A stretch of DNA of 42,961 nucleotides, from assembly GCA_024398405.1 (NCBI GenBank), contig JAKSJE010000007.1, forward strand, positions 1 through 42,961, given 5' to 3'. Source of the stretch: Bacteroidaceae bacterium. Its GTDB lineage: Bacteria; Bacteroidota; Bacteroidia; Bacteroidales; Bacteroidaceae. This document shows positions 36,084 through 42,961 of this stretch, one piece after another (the stretch's first letter is position 1; the number at the start of each line of letters is the position of its first letter). Below the pieces are notes generated by a model, which did not search any database, was not told the origin of the DNA, and was given only the letters and a program-made list of their open reading frames with translations. The translations under genes were made by a program, and so were the position numbers.

Positions 36084-36123
36084 CGTGGGACGGACGACAA
36101 GGAAGTTCCCACGTTCTTTTTTT
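36084..36123 (+). terminator. Intrinsic terminator inside the leader of the BIG2 gene
   Basis: CGTGGGA (36084-36090) pairs with TCCCACG (36107-36113), followed by TTCTTTTTTT. It points the same way as the BIG2 gene and stands 67 bases before its ATG, so it must be read through or bypassed for that gene to be expressed from the upstream promoter. Confidence 0.75.
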
Positions 36124-36190
36124 ATGTCTTTCAACTACTACTAATCCTTTATTTTGCCGAATCAGGGAACAATAGGCACCTTTTTTCAAT

Positions 36191-39100
36191 ATGAAGCATT
36201 TAAAACGAACTTTTTCGTTATGCATTTTGTGGATGACAGGCATGGCAGCCTATGCTGTGCTTGAGAAAAACATCAATGTTTATGTTGGGGACTCTTTTAC
36301 AATTCGCCCATGGGATGATGTTAAGTCTTCTTATTCTGGTTATACTTGTATGAGTACATCGTGTAAATGCGACGATGCAAGTGCCTTTTCAATAAATGAA
36401 GCATCACGAACAAAAACGAGATATCCATATTATAACGATTTCTATGAAGACGGATATTATTGCTCTTATATAGTCAAGGCTATAAAATCTGGTAATTACA
36501 TTATCCAGGGTGGAGCAGGTTTTAGTAAAAAATCAATAAAAGAATTATCCATAGGAAGTGCTAAAGTACTATATCACGTGACTGTTTCTGAAAGACCCAA
36601 GGTGGTATCTATTACGATTCCAAATAGCCTAACACTACCAATAGGTAACACATATATTTTTTCTCCTGTTATTTATGAGACGGGGGCATCTACGACCCTA
36701 ACGTGGGCAAGTAGCAACCCATCAATAGTTTCTACAAATGATAATACTATTACAGCATTGTCATCTGGGCATTCCACTATCACATGTAGCGCAAGTAATG
36801 GCGTTTCTGCACAATGCCTTGTGACTGTACCTGTTAATTATGTGAGCAGTATTACACTTGACAAAACAGATATTGATATCGAGGAAGGAGAACATTGCAC
36901 TTTGCATGCAACGGTTACCCCTGAAGATGCAACAAACAAAGATGTTGAATGGGTTAGTACAAACCCAAATGTGGCAATTGTCGGAAATACAGGAACCGTG
37001 ATAGGTGTGTCAGAGGGATATTGTTACATTAATGTAGTGGCAAAGGATGGATCAGAAGTGGAAGCCAGTTGCCTTGTTCATGTGAAAAAACCTACCATAT
37101 TAACTTCATCAATCGGCTTCAACCAACAAACAACTAACTTAAATGTAGGTCAAACAGAACAGCTCGTAGTCACAATCTCTCCTTCAAATGTCTCCAACAA
37201 AAAAATTCTTTGGTCATCAGACAATCCGGAAATCGTTAGTGTAAATAACGATGGTATTATTGAAGGACTGGCAAGGGGAGCAGCCACTATTACAGCCACA
37301 ACAACTGACGGAACCAACCTTTCCGCAACTTGTATTGTGACAGTGGTTACGGATTTTGTTCTTGAGCCAACTACTGACATTACAACGATGGGAAATGTCC
37401 TGTACATAAAGGATATTGAGGCAAAACAGGGTGCGGAACTCATCATGTCGCTCAATCTTAAGAATGCAGAGGAGAACATCACCGCATTTGAATGTAAGGT
37501 ATATCTTCCGACAGGAGTTGAATGGGCCTACACTATCGACAAGCGCGGCAACAAGGTTCTTACACCGCCTACATTCAATGAAAACCGCACGGATGCGAAC
37601 TATCACACCATCAACAGCATCAAGCAAATGGATGACGGCAGCTACTATATCATCGTGTATTCTGACAATAAGGAGATTATACTTGAAAATGACGGTGCTA
37701 TCCTGTACCTGCCGGTAGTGGTCTCAAATGAACTGGAGGCAGGTGTGTATAACATCATGGTAATGGACATCGTGATTGTAAACAAGAATACTGAACAGAC
37801 ACTCATAGATAAGACCGTTAGTAAGCTGACCATTCCTACATATACCCTTGGCGATGCCAATGATGACGACATGATAAATATTACCGACGTTGTGGCTGTA
37901 ATCTCCTACATGCTTCAAGAAAATCCAAGTCCGTTCATCTTCAAGGCTGCCGATGTGAACGAGGATGATATTATCAATGTAACCGACATCGTGGGTATTA
38001 TCGACATCATGACTTCATGCACGTCTGCCATAAAGCCAAGGATGGCAATGATGAAGTCAAGGAAGACCGCAAAAACCGGCAACTCACTTGAGATTGTACC
38101 GTTCACTGTTGCAGAGGGCACTACCGCAAAGACTATCGCCATTGAACTCAATAACCCTGGCGATGAGTTCACCGCATTTGAGTGCAAGGTATATTTGCCA
38201 GAAGGTATTGAGTGGGCATATACTATCGACAAGCGTGGCAACAAGATATTCACGCAACCTACATTTAACGAGGACCGTACGGATACAAACTACCATACCA
38301 TCAACAGCATACAGAAGATGGACGATGGCGGATATTATGTGATTGTATATTCTGACAAGAAGGAAATCTTCCTCGAAGAAGAAGGAGCAATACTCAACCT
38401 GCCTCTGACATTCGATGAGAACCTCGCAGCAGGTGTCTATGACATCCGCATCGGAGGTATCGTGCTTGCACGTCCTGACGTGACACAGCAACTTCTCAAT
38501 GATTATACCGTGTCCGTGATGATTGGCTCTCCTGACATCGCTGCCATTACACTCAACGGTGACTTCACGTCAGAAGCTATTGACGAATACAACGATGCCC
38601 TCAGGACGAATACGTATGTTGCATCTCTCGACCTTACAAATGCCGTCAGCATTGACGGAGAGACTACATTTGTAACAGGCAACAAGAACCTTCTCGTTTA
38701 TGTGTCTAAAGGCAAGAGCATCGCAAATACTGCAAACGCCGTAGTCGGTGACGTATGCGAAAGCCTTGTGCTCACCGACGGCTATCCGTTCTGTGCACCA
38801 AAGGCATTCACCGCAACAGAGGCTTTGTACAAGAGGACATTCGGCGGCAACTGCGCTACCGTCTGTCTGCCGTTCGCACCTACAGCAGGTAACATAAAAT
38901 TCTATGAATTGTCATCAGTAAATAAAAATGTACTTAATTTCACAAGTACTGGTTCTCCAATGGCAAACACTCCTTATATAATCAAGGCGGACGGCACTGA
39001 GGGAACTGCAAATGCAAGCAATGTCGGAATCAATACAACTGCTGCCGGAACTGCGACCACCGCAGACTGGACTTTCAACGGCACATACGACACAAAGACC

Positions 39101-39376
39101 TTCACATCAGATGACGGAGTATATGCACTCTCAGCAGGCAAGCTGTACCACAACACAGGCACATTGACCATATCTCCGTTCCGTGCATATTTCACGTTCA
39201 GCGGCAACGAAGTGAAGGAAATGAACATCAACATCGACGGTGAAATGACCGGTATCAACTCCGCAAACAAAGGAGATAACGGGAATGAAAGCCAGTTCAA
39301 TCTTAACGGTCAGGCTGTAGGCAGCAACTACAGGGGAATAGTAATCATTAACGGAAGAAAGGAGTTCAGAAAATGA
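36191..39376 (+). CDS. Secreted protein with three BIG2 domains, two cohesin-like modules and a dockerin (1,061 aa)
   Basis: The signal peptide is MKHLKRTFSLCILWMTGMAAYA. A Cys-containing N-terminal part precedes three BIG2 Ig-like domains (about 138-214, 217-298, 303-385), each with the W-x-S-x-[ND]-P pattern. A cohesin-like sandwich (403-548) is followed by a dockerin (551-609) with two calcium loops, DANDDDMINITD and DVNEDDIINVTD. A second cohesin-like module (631-778) nearly repeats the first. After a further beta-rich region, the tail QFNLNGQAV...GIVIINGRKEFRK resembles a type IX sorting end. The first 1.2 kb is clearly AT-richer than the rest, suggesting a mosaic origin. The role is unknown; adhesion or assembly on the surface is inferred. 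The stop overlaps the next start (ATGA). Confidence 0.82.
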   Translation: MKHLKRTFSLCILWMTGMAAYAVLEKNINVYVGDSFTIRPWDDVKSSYSGYTCMSTSCKCDDASAFSINEASRTKTRYPYYNDFYEDGYYCSYIVKAIKSGNYIIQGGAGFSKKSIKELSIGSAKVLYHVTVSERPKVVSITIPNSLTLPIGNTYIFSPVIYETGASTTLTWASSNPSIVSTNDNTITALSSGHSTITCSASNGVSAQCLVTVPVNYVSSITLDKTDIDIEEGEHCTLHATVTPEDATNKDVEWVSTNPNVAIVGNTGTVIGVSEGYCYINVVAKDGSEVEASCLVHVKKPTILTSSIGFNQQTTNLNVGQTEQLVVTISPSNVSNKKILWSSDNPEIVSVNNDGIIEGLARGAATITATTTDGTNLSATCIVTVVTDFVLEPTTDITTMGNVLYIKDIEAKQGAELIMSLNLKNAEENITAFECKVYLPTGVEWAYTIDKRGNKVLTPPTFNENRTDANYHTINSIKQMDDGSYYIIVYSDNKEIILENDGAILYLPVVVSNELEAGVYNIMVMDIVIVNKNTEQTLIDKTVSKLTIPTYTLGDANDDDMINITDVVAVISYMLQENPSPFIFKAADVNEDDIINVTDIVGIIDIMTSCTSAIKPRMAMMKSRKTAKTGNSLEIVPFTVAEGTTAKTIAIELNNPGDEFTAFECKVYLPEGIEWAYTIDKRGNKIFTQPTFNEDRTDTNYHTINSIQKMDDGGYYVIVYSDKKEIFLEEEGAILNLPLTFDENLAAGVYDIRIGGIVLARPDVTQQLLNDYTVSVMIGSPDIAAITLNGDFTSEAIDEYNDALRTNTYVASLDLTNAVSIDGETTFVTGNKNLLVYVSKGKSIANTANAVVGDVCESLVLTDGYPFCAPKAFTATEALYKRTFGGNCATVCLPFAPTAGNIKFYELSSVNKNVLNFTSTGSPMANTPYIIKADGTEGTANASNVGINTTAAGTATTADWTFNGTYDTKTFTSDDGVYALSAGKLYHNTGTLTISPFRAYFTFSGNEVKEMNINIDGEMTGINSANKGDNGNESQFNLNGQAVGSNYRGIVIINGRKEFRK
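37480..38343 (+). repeat. Internal duplication of the cohesin-like module
   Basis: About 170 bases at 37480-37650 recur at about 38170-38340 with strong nucleotide similarity. The protein segments share F-ECKVYLP, WAYTIDKRGNK, TFNE-RTD and NYHTINSI. The dockerin lies between the copies. Many differences are at third codon positions, so the duplication is not very recent. Confidence 0.8.
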
Positions 39377-39558
39377 AAAGGAATTATATCAAGCCTGTGA
39401 TGGCACTATACACCATATGTGTTGATACTGAAATGATGGCAGGCAGTCCGTTAGACATCGGAATGGATGGTGACAAAGACGATACATGGGACGCTGAAGT
39501 AAAAGCATCGGATATCTTCGACGACGTTTTTTCGGAGGGCACAATAGAGGCTATGTGA
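39373..39558 (+). CDS. Small acidic peptide coupled to the BIG2/dockerin gene (61 aa)
   Basis: The ATG overlaps the stop of the large gene as ATGA, so translation is probably coupled. The N-terminus is basic with YIKP, MMAGS follows about 12 residues later, and the C-terminal half is strongly acidic (DGDKDD, SDIFDD). This matches the layout of the 56-residue peptide at 15141-15311 (YVRP, then MCAGS). No signal peptide, transmembrane segment or known domain is visible. The conserved start and variable end are reminiscent of a leader-plus-core peptide, but no modifying enzyme is nearby. Confidence 0.65.
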   Translation: MKRNYIKPVMALYTICVDTEMMAGSPLDIGMDGDKDDTWDAEVKASDIFDDVFSEGTIEAM

Positions 39559-39957
39559 TTTATTAAATATTCGACTACAAATTCAAGATATACTCTAATC
39601 ACAGTACTGCCTGTTCAAAAATCTTTTAGAAATGCAATTATTATAAAAAATATCAGAAGGATGTATGTTATCAGGATACCTGTATCCGAATTTAGCACTT
39701 TGTCACAGTATGTTCAGAGATGAAACGGATAATAGTTTGACATACGGAGCAAGAGCGGATTTTGTCTTTCAAGATTATTATGATTGTTGTGCTAAATATG
39801 CCTTCAGTGTAAAAGCCAAAGCCATTAGGAGTAGGCACAAATCACGGTACAAAATTATAAACCGTTTGTAATTCAGTTCGAGCTCTTGAACTCAGAAGTT
39901 GCGCCCGACACGTACAAAGGGCACAATATATTTATTAATTTCTAAAAAAACAAAGTA
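39559..39957 (+). other. AT-rich intergenic region, no confident gene
   Basis: About 400 bases. A 68-codon frame (39665-39871) exists but has no motif, poor codon character and no start context, so I do not call it. A short hairpin GGATA/TATCC at 39674-39687 and A-rich sequence just before the barrel gene are the only visible structures. No clear TAnnTTTG promoter was found for the downstream gene. Confidence 0.5.
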
Positions 39958-40611
39958 ATGAAAAAAGTAAAGTTTCTTATTTCAGCAGTGATGTTGTTAG
40001 TCGCAACCACTGCAAGTGCGCAGAGTGAAGATGGGTATAGTGCAGTGTATATCCAGTACAATCCTCAGGTAAAAGCCATGAATAATGAAAACGTGGATGA
40101 TTATCACGGAATAGCATTGGGCTATAAAAGAGGCATGAGCATCAGTCAGTCTCATCCTCTGTTCCTCGAAGCTGGTCTTGCCTTTCAATATACTATATAT
40201 GATACACAGGAAAAAACTAAAAAACTGGATTTTGATGAAGGAAGAATGGGAACATTGTCCATTCCTGTCAATATTACCTACAGATTTACATTCGGGCATA
40301 CTAAGTTCACAGTAGCACCTTATATGGGACTCACATTGAAAGGTAACCTTTGGGCAAAAGATAAATACGATGAAAGAACATCTTATAGAGGAAAATTAAC
40401 CTATATTCATCACAATCGCAACTTGTTTGACAGTGATGACATGGGTGGAAGTGACTTTACAGCCAGTCGTCTGCAGGCTGCATGGCAAGCTGGTGTGAAC
40501 ATCTGCCTGAACAAAATCTATCTCGGCATAGGCTATGGTACCGACCTTGTCGATTTCCTAAAGGAAGAGAGGTTCAATACTACTTATATGACACTTGGTG
40601 TTCAGTTCTGA
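39958..40611 (+). CDS. Outer-membrane beta-barrel protein (217 aa)
   Basis: A signal peptide, MKKVKFLISAVMLLVATTASAQ, precedes amphipathic strands with aromatic girdles (YSAVYIQYNPQV, GIALGYKRGM, LFLEAGLAFQYTIY, LSIPVNITYRF, FTVAPYMGLTLKG, WQAGVNICLNKIYLGIGYG). The final residue is Phe (TLGVQF), as in many outer-membrane barrels. It resembles the PorT/OmpW-like small barrels of Bacteroidota. The function is unknown. It lies 400 bases after the small peptide on the same strand and could be in the same locus, though no operon link is visible. Confidence 0.75.
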   Translation: MKKVKFLISAVMLLVATTASAQSEDGYSAVYIQYNPQVKAMNNENVDDYHGIALGYKRGMSISQSHPLFLEAGLAFQYTIYDTQEKTKKLDFDEGRMGTLSIPVNITYRFTFGHTKFTVAPYMGLTLKGNLWAKDKYDERTSYRGKLTYIHHNRNLFDSDDMGGSDFTASRLQAAWQAGVNICLNKIYLGIGYGTDLVDFLKEERFNTTYMTLGVQF

Positions 40612-41013
40612 TACATCGAATGACAAGACTGGTATTGTAGTCTGACAAATCGTTCTTGCTTGACGACTGAGGGGAGATACAGGGTATTCAGCAGGAGACA
40701 CTGTGCGAGTGCGGCAATCCCCTCTTTCGTCATAACCCACTTAATTAACCCATGCACACTTGCAGGCAGCCGCAATGTAAGCCAAAAACACAGTATTGAA
40801 GACAGTGCAAAGACAGCCATGCCGCTTGACAGCGCAAGACTGCATGAAAAGTATTACGGGGAGACCCTTGATCCCGAGAGTGTGAAGGGATTTGGATTCT
40901 GCTGGTGCATGAATGCAGAGGACAAGGATGCCTACAGCCGTAATAGCTGATTCTACAACAAGATGAACAGTATAGGCATCTGTGACAGTGCGGTATAACC
41001 CACGCATTTAAGC
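40612..41013. other. Intergenic region, possible gene debris
   Basis: About 400 bases without a confident gene. A plus frame (40660-40950) ends in a protein-like stretch (LHEKYYGETLDPESVKGFGF) but its upstream half looks random and I recognise no family. It may be a decayed gene end. Confidence 0.4.
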
Positions 41014-41056
41014 AGCAAGGCATACGTAGATTTTATCCGTCGTATGCCTTGCTTTG
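41014..41056. terminator. Bidirectional terminator between convergent genes
   Basis: AGCAAGGCATACG (41014-41026) pairs perfectly with CGTATGCCTTGCT (41041-41053) across a 14-base loop. It sits six bases past the stop of the minus-strand AAA/nuclease gene. T-runs are short on both sides. Confidence 0.75.
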
Positions 41057-41059
41057 ATG

Positions 41060-42676
41060 TTATTCCTTTGTAACTTGCTCTATCTTGCAGTAGTGTTTCT
41101 TACTGTCCAGGTCATAACTGATGCCGACAAGGAGGATGTTGTCGGAGAACGGTTTCAGTATCTCCGGGTAGTCACGCTCCTTAATCTGATCAATGGCGGT
41201 GTCAGTTGATTCGTTCCACTTCAGTTCAATCACCAATGCAGGATAAGAGGACAGCGGGCGTGGCAGATAGACGATATCGGCATAGCCTTTGCCCGTAGGC
41301 AGTTCCTGTATGTCCTGATAGTCATCGATGGCAGTAAGGTATGCCATGCGTACTACGGAGCGGAGTGCTTGCTCGTTGTTGTAGAAGTTGGGGGCGACCT
41401 TATGATTGTGCACATACTCAACGGCAGTGGCAACTGCTTGTTCGTCCATGTCCTACGTAGCTTGCAGCAGGCGGTCGGATGTCTTGATGAGTTCCGACAG
41501 TTCCTTGTGCTGGCGGCTTGTGCGCAAGGCTTCGATTATCTCCATCCGCACTTCGAGGTTAGGGAAACTCACAGTATGGTCGGCGCTGTTGTAGGACACA
41601 TAGCCGAGGTGTACCATGAGCGTGAAAAGCTCGTCGCGGCTGTGAACCTCATTGAGGTCATTGCCAAAGCTCAGGGTGGATATTTTCACTGGCTTGCCGT
41701 CGATGAGCGATTGCAGGGTATCCTTCACGCCGTCGAAGTCATTGTCAATGTACTGGCGCAGTGACTCGAAGGATTCCGTTCTTGCCCAATAGTTGTCGCA
41801 TGACTTGGCATCCATGGCTCGCATCACGGAATTTGGATTGTAGATGTGGATGGTTTCAGGCTTTGACTCTTCATTCTGCCAGTCAACCTTTGAAAGGTTG
41901 TAGCCGTCATACCACTGGCGAAGCATGTCAAAATCCATATTCTTTCTCTCGCATAGAGCCTTGACCTCTTCAGGCAGGAAGCCAAAATATGGTGCTAATG
42001 CCATAGGGCAGGTCATGGAGTATTCGCGGAAATCGTTAAGTGCCGATTGTGTGCCGTATTTCTTGATTGGCAGAATACCTGTCATATATACCCCAGCGAA
42101 GGCAGCGGCAGTGTTTCCTCTCTTGAACAAACGTCTCAACAGATTTACATACTGTGTCATAAGACCTGGGTTCTTTGAGAGCTCACGGCACATGTCATCC
42201 CACTCGTCTATTATCATTATGAATTTCTCACCGGTATTCGCATTGACCTCCAGTATTACATCCATTAGGTCTGAGCATGAAGAGAAATCAATATGGGGAT
42301 ATTCTTTCTTAATATCGGCAGCAACCCTGTTCTGCATATTCTTGATTATGCCGTTACCCACATCATGCTGCGTTGTAAAGTCTGTGATGTCAATGTAGAG
42401 TACAGGGTACTTGTTTAGATGCTCCTTATATGAAGCATCCTTCGCAATGGCAAAACGGTCGAACAGGGCAGAAGAGTCGCAAGACTTATCGTAATAGGCA
42501 CACAGCATGTTTGCCGCAATGGACTTTCCGAAGCGGCGCGGACGGGTGACACATGTTAGCATGTTTGCCCCACCAAGCGTAGAATTGATGTAGGCAATCA
42601 TTCCCGTCTTGTCAACATATTCGCAGTTTGCATACTTGGCGAACCCTGCATTACCTTTATTTATATATATACCCAT
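41060..42676 (-). pseudogene. AAA-ATPase-like / PD-(D/E)XK nuclease gene split by an in-frame amber codon
   Basis: The first open part (42676-41453, 407 aa) has the AAA-ATPase-like pattern: RPRRFGKS Walker A (45-52), FIMIIDEWD Walker B (152-160), YMTGILPIKKYG and YDGYN. It stops at TAG (41455-41453). The frame continues as GAC ATG and stays open to 41060, encoding a DUF1703 PD-(D/E)XK nuclease part with YADIVYLP and ALVIELKWN. Family members are single proteins of about 520-540 residues, so this is one 538-codon gene with one stop. The family usually has ATW at this joint, so TGG to TAG is the likely change. The ATPase half may still be made, or an internal ATG at 41449 may restart the nuclease. 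Cellular role of the family is unclear. Confidence 0.85.
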
Positions 42677-42712
42677 CTTGCATTAACAGCGATAATTCAC
42701 AAATTTTGCTCG

Positions 42713-42720
42713 CAAAATTA
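42713..42720 (-). promoter_or_regulatory. -7 box of the AAA/nuclease gene
   Basis: TAATTTTG on the minus strand matches TAnnTTTG. No good TTTG lies 19-20 bases upstream. The predicted start near 42707 is about 30 bases before the ATG at 42676. Confidence 0.5.
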
Positions 42721-42961
42721 ATGTTTTTTCCTGAGAAAAACGAATTTGTCTATGGAAATCTGCATTCGCAACCTGAATTTCTTGTAAATTTTCATTGCAG
42801 CAAAAAGGTATCAAGAATATTGGCTCCTTCATGCATCTTGACGCATATCTTATTGAAAGTGAAGGATCCAAGCCTTGTTGCATCACTCTCTGGTCACACA
42901 GATGGAAGCCGTGCTTTTGCTCGCTATCGTGAGATTGACATGGAGATGAAGCGTGAGTTGG
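42721..42961 (+). pseudogene. Possible C-terminal remnant of a tyrosine recombinase, cut by window edge
   Basis: A plus frame open from ATG 42721 to the edge ends KVKDPSLVASLSGHTDGSR followed by AFARYREIDMEMKREL. The L-S-G-H then Y nine residues later resembles the box II His and catalytic Tyr of phage-type integrases. The sequence before about residue 35 does not look like an integrase, and the Arg-x-x-Arg region is missing. So it is either a decayed fragment or a small unknown gene continuing outside the window. Confidence 0.35.

Larger units (their letters stand above)
35732..36123 (+). ncRNA. Candidate structured leader or stand-alone RNA, about 390 nt
   Basis: Between a promoter and an intrinsic terminator the sequence is non-coding but pairs well. 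Helices are: GGATA/TATCC (35732-35736 with 35743-35747); CTTATTCTC/GAGAATAAG (35748-35756 with 35816-35824), enclosing CCTCTG/CAGAGG (35771-35776 with 35795-35800); TGTGAT/ATCACA (35925-35930 with 35935-35940); CATGGACTG/CAGTCCGTG (35962-35970 with 35982-35990); and GGGCTCT/AGAGCCT (36032-36038 with 36072-36078). A terminator stem follows, then 67 bases to the BIG2 gene, with no second promoter seen. It could be an attenuating leader or an independent RNA. I saw no conserved motifs of tmRNA, RNase P or SRP RNA. Confidence 0.5.

Noticed and set aside
35732..36123. tmRNA, RNase P RNA or SRP RNA
   Set aside because: Expected conserved motifs (tRNA-like end with CCA, the GAGGAAAGTCC core, the SRP tetraloop hairpin) are not present.
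39665..39871. 68-residue hypothetical protein
   Set aside because: No recognisable pattern, no coupling to neighbours and AT-rich random-like codon use.
42683..42886. 67-codon minus frame before the AAA gene
   Set aside because: Covers the AAA gene's own promoter region and shows no protein features.

Overview
The window reads as chromosomal DNA of a gut- or rumen-type Bacteroidales, most likely Prevotella or a close relative. The signs are at least six promoters of the Bacteroidota type (TTG/TTTG, about 19-20 bases, TAnnTTTG), lipoproteins with acidic residues straight after the lipobox cysteine, a TonB receptor with a carboxypeptidase-regulatory N-terminus, an oversized SecA, an Lnb/DUF4105 protein, and surface proteins ending in short type IX-like sorting tails. 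No search was run; family names rest on motif recognition.

Layout. 1-252 holds three short direct-repeat families. A tRNA-His gene with promoter and terminator follows (494-653). 15359-721 (minus strand) looks like one operon: a 56-residue peptide, a fimbrillin-like/FISUMP lipoprotein, a 165-residue lipoprotein and a 4,117-residue surface protein. Divergent to it, 15722-19298 carries a secreted alpha-galactosidase-like glycoside hydrolase. 19518-35344 is mostly core genome: a PpiD/SurA-type chaperone, a TonB-dependent receptor, gyrA with a TPR gene (minus), lnb with secA (minus), and an oxidoreductase followed by a DUF4421 protein (plus). The lnb and oxidoreductase promoters interlock.

From about 35.7 kb the DNA becomes AT-richer and more accessory. 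A promoter starts a roughly 390-base non-coding stretch with several long helices and a terminator (35732-36123). After it come a 1,061-residue protein with three BIG2 domains, two cohesin-like modules and a dockerin, a translationally coupled 61-residue peptide, and an outer-membrane barrel. The right edge has an AAA-ATPase/PD-(D/E)XK gene split by one in-frame amber codon and a possible integrase remnant.

How it fits together. Three large secreted proteins share a C-terminal tail and two of their loci encode a small peptide with a common pattern (K-x-Y-[IV]-[KR]-P then M-x-A-G-S). The best candidates for something undescribed are this peptide/surface-protein pairing and the structured, terminator-ended leader at 35.7-36.1 kb.
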